Assembly (NCBI GenBank): GCA_903868655.1
Contig: CAIPWG010000219.1
Span: forward strand, 1 to 6,577
Length of the DNA: 6,577 nucleotides
Direction: 5' to 3'
DNA from: an uncultured Sphingomonadales bacterium
GTDB taxonomy: Bacteria > Pseudomonadota > Alphaproteobacteria > Sphingomonadales > Sphingomonadaceae
In this document: piece by piece, positions 1 to 6,415 of the stretch
Position numbering within the stretch: position 1 is the first letter of the stretch
Layout of the letters: every line of letters begins with the position of its first letter
The notes under the pieces: model-generated
Database searches by the model: none
Seen by the model: only the letters and a program-made list of their open reading frames with translations
What the model was told of the DNA's origin: nothing
Position numbers and translations under genes: made by a program

Positions 1-1167
1 CATGTGCCCCCCCACACAAAACAGCGCCGTCTCGTCCGCAGCCAGCGCATCCGGCGCTTCGGGCAACGGCAACGGTGCGCCGGTGGCGCCCACGGTGTGC
101 ACGAATTGGCGATGAATATGATCCGCCAACGCCGCCAATCGCCCCTCAGACCACGCCGGACCGATCAGTGTCACCCCCACCGGCAGCCCTTGCGCGTCAA
201 ACCCGGCAGGCACGGCGAGGGCGGCGAGATCGCAGAGATTGACGAAATTGGTGAAGGTGCCGAGCCGCGAATTAGGCCCAATCGGGTCAGCCGCAAGCTC
301 ATCCAGCGTTGGCGAGAACGGCGCGGTCGGCACCAGCAGCGCATCACATCCTGCGAACAACCCGGCGGCAAACCGGCGCGCATCGGCAAGTTGGTAAAAC
401 GCACGGAACGCGTCCACGGTTTTGCGCTCTAACCCGCCTTCGAGAATTTTGCGGGTGGTTGGGTGGCACGCATCGGCATGATCGCGCAGAAAATCCGCCA
501 TCGCCGCCGTGCGCTCGGCCACCCAAGGGCCGTCATAGAGCAGCTTGGCGATGTTCAGCAGCGGCGCGATATCAATCGTCTCAGCGTATAACAACGCGGC
601 GGCGCGGTGGGTGATCTCTGCAACCCCCGGCGTGCACAGCCCCTCGATATTGGCCATCTTCACCCGCATTGTCGGCGGCAGCGGCGGAACGCGCAGGAAA
701 GGGAACGGGGCCGACCGCGAATACGCATCCGGCGCATCGTAAAACGCAATGACGCGCTCCACCGCGATGGCTTCGTCCACGGTGCGCGCGAAGATCGAGA
801 TGGTGTCGATCGAGCGACACGCCGGCACCATGCCGCGCGGTGAGACCGCCCCGATGGTCGGCTTGAGCCCCACGACATTGCCCAACCCCGCCGGAACCCG
901 GCCTGAGCCTGCGGTGTCGGTGCCGAGCGCGAACGGCACAATCCCCGCCGCCACCGCGCAAGCCGAACCTGAGGATGAGCCCCCCGGCACCAGCCGCGCA
1001 TCGAACACATTGCGCGGCACGCCGTAGGGGCTGCGCACGCCCACCAGCCCGGTGGCGAATTGGTCCAGATTGGTCTTACCGATCAAGATCGCCCCCGCAT
1101 TCAACAGCGCTGCAACGGCGGGCGCGTGCGCGGTGGGCGTATAAGCGAAGTCTGGACAGGCGGGCAC
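1..1167 (-). pseudogene. atzF: Allophanate hydrolase (amidase-signature enzyme), N-terminus lost, C-terminus off the window
   Basis: An uninterrupted minus-strand frame from about 1167 to position 1 encodes an amidase-signature protein. Visible landmarks include ACPDFAYTP (about 1135-1161), the [20 protein letters not shown] block (1021-1080), [10 protein letters not shown] with the cis-Ser, and [19 protein letters not shown] with the Ser nucleophile. The frame ends with ETALFCVGGHM at 1-33, which resembles the start of the extra C-terminal domain that separates allophanate hydrolase from ordinary amidases. The family hydrolyses allophanate to ammonia and CO2 in urea or s-triazine catabolism. 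About 80 N-terminal residues, including the catalytic Lys usually in a VKDNID-like segment, are absent: upstream of ACPDFAYTP the frame is unrelated and reaches a TGA at 1198-1200. GTG at 1165-1167 is the only nearby start-like codon and is not a credible native start. The protein would therefore be inactive as encoded. The family call is firm; whether the truncation is biological or an assembly artefact is unresolved. Confidence -1.
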
Positions 1168-1168
1168 A
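1150..1168. other. Breakpoint joining rnd and allophanate hydrolase sequence
   Basis: Reading the minus strand, RNase D-like codons continue to about 1154-1163, and allophanate hydrolase-like codons in a different phase start at about 1161. The shared stretch GCCCGCCTGTCCA (1165 down to 1153) fits both genes, as expected at a microhomology joint. Both gene parts are incomplete at the same point. What lies here is seen directly; that it is a joint is inferred from the two family assignments. Confidence -1.
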
Positions 1169-1216
1169 GATATCGGCCAGCGCTTCGCTCGTGGTGATCA
1201 GCGGATGGATCTTCAT
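1152..1216 (-). pseudogene. rnd: 5' fragment of probable ribonuclease D gene
   Basis: An ATG at 1214-1216 (minus strand) opens a frame beginning [20 protein letters not shown], which I recognise as the usual start of alphaproteobacterial RNase D, a 3'-5' exonuclease acting in tRNA maturation. The A/G-rich stretch GAAAAGAAAAAAGAG just upstream could serve as a ribosome binding site. After about 20 codons the similarity stops: the expected VDTEF exonuclease motif never appears, and the frame continues through allophanate hydrolase DNA in the wrong phase to a stop at 1076-1078, giving 46 codons in all. A head-to-head position with aspS is, from memory, common for rnd in this group, which supports the call. 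The identification rests on a short segment and is therefore moderate. Confidence -1.
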
Positions 1217-1257
1217 CGCTCTTTTTTCTTTTCGGCCAATCTGCCAGACTGTGCGGC

Positions 1258-1263
1258 ATATAG
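1258..1263 (-). promoter_or_regulatory. Possible -10 element for the rnd fragment
   Basis: The minus strand reads CTATAT here, about 40 bp upstream of the ATG at 1216, and is the best -10-like hexamer in the divergent region. No good -35 lies at standard distance: the region 17 bp upstream is GC-rich, around CGGACG. The assignment rests on position and one hexamer only. Confidence -1.
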
Positions 1264-1275
1264 GCCCGGTGGGTA

Positions 1276-1289
1276 CCCCCGTCCGGGGG
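1276..1289. repeat. Short GC inverted repeat in the divergent promoter region
   Basis: CCCCCG-TC-CGGGGG forms a perfect 6-bp inverted repeat with a 2-base centre. It lies between the candidate -10 for rnd (1258-1263, minus strand) and the candidate -35 for aspS (1297-1302, plus strand), so a protein bound here could touch both promoters. There is no T-run, so it is not a terminator. It could also be chance in GC-rich DNA. Confidence -1.
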
Positions 1290-1296
1290 CGGCGGC

Positions 1297-1325
1297 TTGA
1301 CAAAATGGCGGCCATCGCCTCTTGG
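1297..1325 (+). promoter_or_regulatory. Candidate aspS promoter
   Basis: A perfect TTGACA (1297-1302) is followed after 17 bp by TCTTGG (1320-1325), a weak -10. Promoters of this group often have a good TTGAC and a loose -10. The leader to the aspS ATG at 1374 would be about 40-45 nt. The perfect -35 and its position between divergent genes support it; the poor -10 limits confidence. Confidence -1.
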
Positions 1326-1373
1326 CCGCAAACAATTCCCTGCCTCAATACGCTCGTTTTGGAAAGACCTTCG

Positions 1374-3155
1374 ATGCATCCCTATCGTAGCCACACTTGC
1401 GGTGCCCTGACCTCAGACACTGTCGGCGAGACCGTGCGTCTGTCGGGGTGGGTGCATCGCAAGCGCGACCATGGCGGCGTGTTGTTTGTTGATTTGCGCG
1501 ACCATTACGGGCTGACCCAGATCGTTGCCGATACCGACAGCCCCGCGCTGGCAATGTTGGAAGGGTTGCGCGTTGAAAGCGTCGTAACGATCGATGGCCT
1601 GGTCAAAGCGCGTGCTGCGGGCACTATCAACGCAAACCTGCCAACCGGCGCGATCGAGGTCTATGCCCGCAGCGCCACCGTGCTGTCGACCGCCGACGAA
1701 TTGCCGATGCCGGTCGCAGGCGAGCAGGAATATCCTGAAGATATCCGTCTGCGCTATCGCTTCCTTGATTTGCGCCGCGATACTCTTCACGCGAATATCG
1801 TGCGGCGGACCAAAGTCATTTCGGCAATGCGCCGCCGGATGGAAGCAATTGGTTTTACCGAATATTCAACCCCTATTCTGACAGCGTCCAGCCCCGAAGG
1901 CGCGCGCGATTTTCTGGTGCCCAGCCGCATCCACGCCGGCAAATTCTATGCGCTGCCGCAGGCGCCGCAGCAGTACAAGCAGCTGCTGATGGTGGCGGGC
2001 TTTGACCGGTATTTCCAGATTGCGCCGTGTTTTCGCGATGAAGACCCGCGCGCTGATCGTTTGCCCGGCGAATTCTACCAACTCGATCTGGAAATGAGCT
2101 TTGTCACCCAGGAAGAAGTCTGGGAAACGATGGAGCCGGTGATCGGCGGCATTTTCGAAGAGTTTGCGGACGGCCGCGCCGTGACGCCCACGGGCCAGTT
2201 TCCGCGCATCGCCCATGACGAAGCCATTCTGAAATACGGTTCGGACAAGCCTGATTTGCGCAACCCGCTGCTGATCAGCGATGTGTCGCATCACTTTGGC
2301 ACTTCGGGTTTTGGCTTGTTTGAACGCATCGTCGGCAGCGGCGGTGTGGTGCGGGCGATCCCCGCGCCGGGCACGGCCGACAAGAGCCGCAAGTTTTTTG
2401 ACGAGATGAACGAATGGGCGCGTGCCGAAGGTCATGCAGGCCTTGGTTACGTAACCCGCAAAGCCAGCGAATTCGGTGGGCCGATTGCGAAAAACCACGG
2501 CACCGAGGGCATGGAAGCGCTCTATGCCGAATTGGGCCTGGGCGCCGACGATGGCCTGTTCTTTGCCGCGGGCAAGCCTGAGCAGGCGGCCAAACTGGCG
2601 GGTCTTGCGCGTAACCGTGTCGGCGAACAGCTTGGACTGATCGAAGCTGATGCGTTCCGCCTGTGCTGGATTGTCGATTTTCCGTTCTACGAATGGGACG
2701 AAGAGCACAAGAAAGTCGAATTCGCGCACAACCCGTTTTCAATGCCACAAGGTGGCATCGACGCGCTGAACAACTCCGATCCGTTGACAATCAAGGCGTT
2801 CCAGTACGATCTGGTCTGCAACGGCTTTGAAATCGCCTCGGGCTCGATCCGCAATCAAAGCCCCGAAACGATGGTGCGGGCGTTTGAGCTGGTTGGTTTG
2901 ACCAAGGCCGATGTCGAAGATCGGTTCGGCGGTCTTTATCGCGCTTTCCAGTATGGGGCCCCACCGCATGGCGGCATGGCCGCAGGGGTCGATCGCATCG
3001 TCATGCTGGTGTGCGGCGCGCAGAACTTGCGCGAAATTTCGCTGTTCCCGATGAACCAGCGTGCCGAAGACTTGTTGATGGGGGCGCCCGCGCCCGCCGA
3101 ACTGCGCCAGTTGCGCGAATTGTCGATTCGTGTGGCGGAGCCTGTTAAGAGCTGA
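1374..3155 (+). CDS. aspS: Aspartyl-tRNA synthetase, probably non-discriminating
   Basis: This 593-residue class II synthetase attaches aspartate to tRNA in the cytoplasm. An N-terminal OB-fold anticodon-binding domain (about residues 18-100, [14 protein letters not shown]) is followed by the catalytic core. Motif 2 is [10 protein letters not shown] (from residue 220), and motif 3 is GVDRIVML with its Arg at residue 541. A GAD insertion domain lies at about residues 300-415, as in bacterial AspRS. Length matches the bacterial family. The ATG at 1374 is preceded by GGAAAG (1361-1366) at good spacing, and the product begins [10 protein letters not shown], as relatives do; the same frame stays open upstream but without coding character. 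His33 in RDHGG and Gly83 in RAAGT match the His31/Gly82 pair reported for the non-discriminating Pseudomonas aeruginosa enzyme, where E. coli has Leu in RDLGS. The enzyme therefore probably also makes Asp-tRNA-Asn for GatCAB. It lies 142 bp upstream of acpP. Confidence -1.
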   Translation: MHPYRSHTCGALTSDTVGETVRLSGWVHRKRDHGGVLFVDLRDHYGLTQIVADTDSPALAMLEGLRVESVVTIDGLVKARAAGTINANLPTGAIEVYARSATVLSTADELPMPVAGEQEYPEDIRLRYRFLDLRRDTLHANIVRRTKVISAMRRRMEAIGFTEYSTPILTASSPEGARDFLVPSRIHAGKFYALPQAPQQYKQLLMVAGFDRYFQIAPCFRDEDPRADRLPGEFYQLDLEMSFVTQEEVWETMEPVIGGIFEEFADGRAVTPTGQFPRIAHDEAILKYGSDKPDLRNPLLISDVSHHFGTSGFGLFERIVGSGGVVRAIPAPGTADKSRKFFDEMNEWARAEGHAGLGYVTRKASEFGGPIAKNHGTEGMEALYAELGLGADDGLFFAAGKPEQAAKLAGLARNRVGEQLGLIEADAFRLCWIVDFPFYEWDEEHKKVEFAHNPFSMPQGGIDALNNSDPLTIKAFQYDLVCNGFEIASGSIRNQSPETMVRAFELVGLTKADVEDRFGGLYRAFQYGAPPHGGMAAGVDRIVMLVCGAQNLREISLFPMNQRAEDLLMGAPAPAELRQLRELSIRVAEPVKS

Positions 3156-3204
3156 TTAAACTTGTCGCAAAGCTGGCTTCATGCGTCAGCTGCGCGTCTC
3201 CCAC

Positions 3205-3233
3205 TTGCCAGCAGGCTTTGCGCCTATTAGGGC
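3205..3233 (+). promoter_or_regulatory. Weak candidate promoter for acpP
   Basis: TTGCCA (3205-3210) and TAGGGC (3228-3233) are spaced by 17 bp in the 142-bp gap between aspS and acpP, leaving a leader of about 60 nt. The -10 is poor. A separate promoter is expected because ACP is needed in large amounts, but this exact placement is tentative. Confidence -1.
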
Positions 3234-3243
3234 GTTTGCCGGA

Positions 3244-3263
3244 ACGGTGGAAGCACCGTGTTT
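3244..3263 (+). other. Small hairpin with short T-run in the acpP leader
   Basis: ACGGTG (3244-3249) pairs with CACCGT (3254-3259) around a GAAG loop, followed by GTTTT. It could be a weak aspS terminator or structure in the acpP leader. The 6-bp stem and short T-run make either role uncertain. Confidence -1.
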
Positions 3264-3297
3264 TGGCACCTGCGTTTTGTCTGAAGGGACACATCGA

Positions 3298-3534
3298 ATG
3301 AGCGATACCGCCGACCGCGTTAAGAAGATCGTTGTCGAGCACCTCGGGGTCGAGGCCGACAAGGTCACTGAAGACGCCAGCTTCATTGACGATCTTGGTG
3401 CTGATTCGCTCGACATCGTCGAGCTGGTTATGGCATTCGAAGAAGAATTCGGTGTCGAGATCCCCGACGACGCGGCGGAAAAGATCGCCACTGTCGCCGA
3501 CGCGATCAAATACATCGACGAAAACAAGGGCTGA
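3298..3534 (+). CDS. acpP: Acyl carrier protein
   Basis: A complete 78-residue acidic protein, the usual ACP length. The motif GADSLD places the phosphopantetheine attachment Ser at residue 37. Helix II follows as [20 protein letters not shown], the acidic face that docks with fatty acid synthesis enzymes. The ATG at 3298 is preceded by AAGGGA (3284-3289) at 8 nt spacing. ACP carries growing acyl chains on its pantetheine arm in the cytosol and is the substrate carrier for FabF, encoded next. The 146 bp between acpP and fabF are unusually structured and end in an intrinsic terminator, consistent with more acpP than fabF transcript. The identification is unambiguous. Confidence -1.
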   Translation: MSDTADRVKKIVVEHLGVEADKVTEDASFIDDLGADSLDIVELVMAFEEEFGVEIPDDAAEKIATVADAIKYIDENKG

Positions 3535-3555
3535 TCACCCTAAGCTCCCCATTCT

Positions 3556-3611
3556 CGCCAAGCCGCAAGGCTGGCGCAGTGTTCACAAGCTTTGTGATCA
3601 CCGTGTAACGG
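3556..3611 (+). other. Cluster of three small hairpins after acpP
   Basis: Three potential hairpins follow one another. CGCC-A-AGCC pairs with GGCTGGCG around a GCAA tetraloop (3556-3576, one bulged A). TCACAA pairs with TTGTGA around GCT (3583-3597). CCGT pairs with ACGG around GTA (3601-3611). None has a T-run. They precede the terminator at 3626-3666 and may protect the acpP mRNA 3' end or form part of a fabF leader. The pairing is seen; the function is inferred. Confidence -1.
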
Positions 3612-3625
3612 GGGGAGTGTAAAGG

Positions 3626-3666
3626 CAGGCTCGGCCCGTTACGATGGGCTGGGCCTGTTTCTTTTT
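3626..3666 (+). terminator. Strong intrinsic terminator between acpP and fabF
   Basis: A 12-bp stem is formed by 3626-3637 (CAGGCTCGGCCC) and 3646-3657 (GGGCTGGGCCTG), with two G-U pairs and an 8-base loop. TTTCTTTTT (3658-3666) follows at once. This is a textbook rho-independent terminator for acpP. Its T-run ends only 14 bp before the fabF ATG at 3681, so fabF transcripts must either read through it or start inside or upstream of it; no convincing promoter is visible downstream. Confidence -1.
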
Positions 3667-3668
3667 AA

Positions 3669-3698
3669 CCGGAGAATTCAATGCCGGAGAATTCAGTG
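3669..3698 (+). repeat. 15-bp tandem duplication of the fabF ribosome binding site and start codon
   Basis: CCGGAGAATTCAATG (3669-3683) is immediately followed by CCGGAGAATTCAGTG (3684-3698), 14 of 15 bases identical. Each copy has a GGAG ribosome binding site and a start codon, ATG at 3681 or GTG at 3696, in the same frame. The second copy is translated as PENSV if the first start is used. Confidence -1.
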
Positions 3699-4952
3699 CG
3701 TCGTGTTGTCGTGACCGGTCTGGGACTTGTTACTCCGTTGGGTGCAGAGGTGGAAACCGTCTGGGCAAACCTGCTTGCGGGAAAATCCGGCGCAGGCCCG
3801 ATTACACGCTTTGACGCCAGCGATCAGAAGTGCCGCATCGCCTGTGAGGTGAAGCCGGCCGGCCATGAATATGGCTTTGATCCGTCGCTGCGCGTCGATC
3901 ACAAGATTCAACGGCAAGTCGATCCGTTCATCGTTTATGGCATCGATGCTGCGGGCCAGGCGTTGGAAGATGCTGGCCTCGTTGAGATGGACGAAGCGCT
4001 GAAGCTGCGCACCGGGTGCTCGATCGGATCGGGCATCGGTGGCTTGCCCGGGATCGAAAGCGAGTCGATCGTACTCCACGAAAAAGGTCCGGGCCGTGTC
4101 AGCCCGCATTTCGTGCATGGCCGCCTGATCAATCTCATCTCGGGCCAGGTCAGCATCAAATACGGTCTGATGGGCCCGAATCACGCGGTGGTAACTGCGT
4201 GTTCCACAGGCGCGCATTCGATTGGCGATGCTGCGCGTATGATCCGCGACGATGATGCCGATATCATGCTGGCGGGTGGTTCTGAATCGACGATCAATCC
4301 GCTCGGTGTGGCCGGGTTTGCCCAGGCGCGCGCGCTCAACTGTTCGTACAACGATCGGCCCGAACAGGCCAGCCGTCCTTATGACCGCGACCGCGATGGT
4401 TTCGTCATGGGCGAAGGTGCCGGCGTTGTCGTGTTGGAAGAATACGAACACGCCAAGGCGCGTGGCGCCAAGATCTATGCCGAAGTGGTTGGCTATGGCC
4501 TGTCTGGCGATGCTTATCACGTGACCGCACCGCATCCCGAAGGCAAAGGCGCCGAACTGGCCATGCGCATGGCGATGCGCAAGGCGGGGATGGAACCGGG
4601 CGACATCGACTATGTCAACGCACACGGCACCTCGACGATGGCCGACACAATTGAACTGGCTGCGGTAAAGCGCGTGCTGGGCGATGATCTGGCTGGTGCG
4701 TCGATGAGCAGCACGAAGTCTGCGATCGGGCACCTGCTGGGCGGCGCAGGTGCGGTAGAGGCGATTTTCTGCATTTTGGCACTGCGCGATCAGATCGTTC
4801 CGCCCACGCTCAATCTCGACAATCCGAGCGACGGCTGCGAGGGCGTGGATCTGGTGCCGCACGTGGCGCGCAAGCGCACGGTGCGGGCCGTGCTCAACAA
4901 TTCATTCGGGTTTGGCGGAACCAACGCCAGCCTGATCATGAAGGCGATTTGA
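3681..4952 (+). CDS. fabF: 3-oxoacyl-[acyl-carrier-protein] synthase II
   Basis: This condensing enzyme extends acyl-ACP with malonyl-ACP in the cytosolic type II fatty acid pathway. The product is 423 residues from ATG 3681, or 418 from GTG 3696; family members are about 410-420. The thiolase-fold active site is complete: nucleophilic Cys174 in TACSTGAHS, His315 in NAHGTST, Lys346 in TKSAIGH and His351 in IGHLLGGAGAVE. The C-terminal glycine loop FGFGGTNAS is present. Numbering follows the ATG start. Homologues typically begin close to VRRVVVTGLG, so the original start is probably the GTG at 3696, and MPENS would be an addition created by the tandem duplication of the ribosome binding site. 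Both starts have GGAG about 6-7 nt upstream, so both may be used. It follows acpP, its substrate carrier, after a terminator, and mltG begins 40 bp downstream, probably in the same transcript. Confidence -1.
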   Translation: MPENSVRRVVVTGLGLVTPLGAEVETVWANLLAGKSGAGPITRFDASDQKCRIACEVKPAGHEYGFDPSLRVDHKIQRQVDPFIVYGIDAAGQALEDAGLVEMDEALKLRTGCSIGSGIGGLPGIESESIVLHEKGPGRVSPHFVHGRLINLISGQVSIKYGLMGPNHAVVTACSTGAHSIGDAARMIRDDDADIMLAGGSESTINPLGVAGFAQARALNCSYNDRPEQASRPYDRDRDGFVMGEGAGVVVLEEYEHAKARGAKIYAEVVGYGLSGDAYHVTAPHPEGKGAELAMRMAMRKAGMEPGDIDYVNAHGTSTMADTIELAAVKRVLGDDLAGASMSSTKSAIGHLLGGAGAVEAIFCILALRDQIVPPTLNLDNPSDGCEGVDLVPHVARKRTVRAVLNNSFGFGGTNASLIMKAI

Positions 4953-4992
4953 CGTCGGGAAACCCCGGCGCAGGCGTGGCAAAGGGCTGTCC

Positions 4993-5973
4993 GTGCGACG
5001 CATGAAAACAGGTCACTGGGTGCTGATTGCCAGCCTTGCCGGCATGTTCGCCTTTGGCGTGCATTTCCTGTGGGGGTGGTATGGGCCTGGGCCTCTGCCG
5101 CACGACGCGCCATTCGTGGTATCTGACGGTGCCGGGATGGTCAGCGTATCGCAGGAACTCGAAGCCGAGGGAGAGATTGCGTCGGCGACGACATTCCGCG
5201 CGCGCGCCCGCTTGTTGGGGCATGCGGGCGGGTTGAAAGCCGGCGAATTCATGATTCCCGCGCATGCCAGTGGCGCAAAAATTCTCGCGATCCTGCATGG
5301 CAGCGAGGGCGTGATACGCCGGCTGTTCACCGTACCGGAAGGCATGCCCTCGGTCATGGTCCTCGAAAAACTGATGGCCCAGCCGATGTTGACAGGAAAG
5401 GCCGACCTGCCGCCCGAAGGCTCCATCCTGCCCAACAGCTATGACTATCAGCGTGGCGAGGCACGCGCCGCGGTGCTGGCACGCATGCGCACTGCCATGA
5501 GCGATACTCTGGCCGAACTGTGGGCCAAACGTTCACCACGCACGGTTGCCAAAACCCCGCAAGAAGCGGTTACGTTGGCTTCGATCGTCGAAAAGGAAAC
5601 CGGCAAGCCAAGCGAACGCCCGATGGTTGCGGGGCTCTATTCGAACCGCCTGCGGTTGGGCATGAAATTGCAGGCCGATCCGACGATCATTTATCCGGTC
5701 ACCCAAGGGCGACCACTGGGGCGCCGTATTCGTGAATCTGAAATTCACGCGGTCAATGATTACAATACTTATGCCATGGTGGGTTTGCCCAAGGGCCCGA
5801 TCACCAATCCCAGCCGCGAAAGCATTGCTGCGGTGCTCAACCCGGCCGATACCCATGCGCTGTACATGGTGGCCGATGGCACCAAGGGTCATGCGTTTGC
5901 CGACACACTCGAACAGCACAATGCCAATGTCGCCAAATGGTTTGCGATCCGGCGTGCGCGCGGCGAAATGTGA
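4993..5973 (+). CDS. mltG: Endolytic murein transglycosylase MltG (YceG family)
   Basis: The 326-residue protein (E. coli MltG is about 340) has a short basic N-terminus, then one membrane anchor (about residues 9-30, WVLIASLAGMFAFGVHFLW) and a periplasmic part. A LysM-like subdomain spans roughly residues 35-125, with family hallmarks LKAGEF (from 81) and TVPEGMPS (from 113). The catalytic domain includes LPNSYDY (from 146), SIVEKET (from 197, holding the catalytic Glu), LQADPTIIYP (from 226) and YNTYAMVGLPKGPITNPS (from 257), then the ALYMVADGTKGHAF end region. The family cleaves glycan strands close to the sites of synthesis and so limits chain length. GTG 4993 is preferred because AAAGGG lies 6 nt upstream; ATG 5002 is the alternative and removes only three residues. 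An acpP-fabF-mltG order is common in alphaproteobacteria. No defect is visible. Confidence -1.
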   Translation: MRRMKTGHWVLIASLAGMFAFGVHFLWGWYGPGPLPHDAPFVVSDGAGMVSVSQELEAEGEIASATTFRARARLLGHAGGLKAGEFMIPAHASGAKILAILHGSEGVIRRLFTVPEGMPSVMVLEKLMAQPMLTGKADLPPEGSILPNSYDYQRGEARAAVLARMRTAMSDTLAELWAKRSPRTVAKTPQEAVTLASIVEKETGKPSERPMVAGLYSNRLRLGMKLQADPTIIYPVTQGRPLGRRIRESEIHAVNDYNTYAMVGLPKGPITNPSRESIAAVLNPADTHALYMVADGTKGHAFADTLEQHNANVAKWFAIRRARGEM

Positions 5974-5976
5974 TCC

Positions 5977-6010
5977 CACACGGCAAATTCTTGCCATGTG
6001 TTAACCTTTT
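5977..6010 (+). terminator. Probable terminator after mltG
   Basis: CACACGGCAA (5977-5986) and TTGCCATGTG (5991-6000) form a 10-bp stem with one C-A mismatch and an ATTC loop, starting 4 bp after the mltG stop. The downstream TTAACCTTTT is a broken T-run, so termination efficiency is uncertain. Placement directly after the last gene of the block supports the role. Confidence -1.
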
Positions 6011-6097
6011 AATAGGCATATTATACGTAAGTGTGTTTCCGCAGACAGGGTCAAGAAATTGGTCAGGTCTTTCCGGCGGGAACATTACGACCTCTGC
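6003..6097. other. Unassigned spacer and probable breakpoint before modB
   Basis: The first part (about 6002-6030) is AT-rich, with ATATTATAC, unlike anything else here, and looks like ordinary intergenic DNA after mltG. The part at about 6041-6097 is open in the modB frame (back to a TAA at 6002-6004) and reads ADRVKKLVRSFRREHYDLC, which does not resemble the residues normally before the permease EAA loop. Clear ModB similarity begins at RTLGANR (6098). The switch to another source therefore probably lies near 6090-6100; an exact point cannot be set by eye. Confidence -1.
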
Positions 6098-6415
6098 CGA
6101 ACGCTTGGCGCCAACCGCGTCTGGACCTTTTTCACGGTCTCTCTGCCGCTCGCGATCCCCGGCGTCATCGTCGGCGCCATTCTCGCCTTCGCCAAGGCGC
6201 TCGGCGAATTCGGCGCGACCATCACTTTCGTCTCCAACATTCCGGGCGAGACGCAGACCATCTCGGCGGCGATCTACACCTATACGCAGGTTCCCGGCGG
6301 CGACGAGGCGGCGCTGCGGCTCACGCTCGTCGCCGTCGTCATCGCGCTCTCGGCGCTTTTCGCCTCCGAACTGGTGCAGTGGCGCGCCGAGCGGCGACTG
6401 GGGTCCGCGGAATGA
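6098..6415 (+). pseudogene. modB: Molybdate ABC transporter permease, C-terminal half only
   Basis: From RTLGANRVWTFF onward the frame is a clear molybdate permease. It has the second half of the EAA loop (LPLAIPG), which contacts the ATPase, then a membrane segment GVIVGAILAFAKALGEFG, the ModB-typical stretch GATITFVSNIPGETQT, and a last membrane segment LTLVAVVIALSALFASELV. About 105 residues remain of a usual 220-230; the first membrane segments are missing. The frame could start at TTG 6059 but has no good ribosome binding site or matching N-terminus. Codon choice here is rich in C-ending codons such as CTC, GTC and ATC and uses TTG less than aspS or acpP do, suggesting a different genome. 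The stop TGA (6413-6415) overlaps the modC ATG, the usual coupled ModB-ModC layout. The family call is firm; the break is either biological or an assembly artefact. Confidence -1.

Noticed and set aside
4..961. Several plus- and minus-strand open frames over the allophanate hydrolase
   Set aside because: They are Arg-rich shadows; the minus-strand amidase frame, with GGSSSGSA and DTAGSG motifs, explains the whole stretch.
975..1373. In-frame upstream extension of aspS, 133 codons before the ATG
   Set aside because: It crosses allophanate hydrolase DNA and the divergent promoter region, shows no AspRS similarity, and the ATG at 1374 has its own ribosome binding site.
1866..2729. Long minus-strand open frame opposite aspS (287 codons)
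   Set aside because: It lies wholly inside aspS, has no recognisable motif and is explained by the GC-rich codon pattern of the real gene on the other strand.
3167..3194. Possible aspS terminator with AGCTG/CAGCT stem
   Set aside because: The stem has only 5 bp, the loop is long and no T-run follows.
3693..4862. Long minus-strand open frame opposite fabF (389 codons)
   Set aside because: It is rich in Arg and His, as antisense frames of GC-rich genes tend to be, with no family motif; fabF on the plus strand has all catalytic residues.
6001..6012. Possible CtrA-type site in TTAACCTTTTAA
   Set aside because: The two TTAA halves are separated by 4 bases, not the 7 of the CtrA consensus, and the sequence fits the T-tract after the mltG hairpin.
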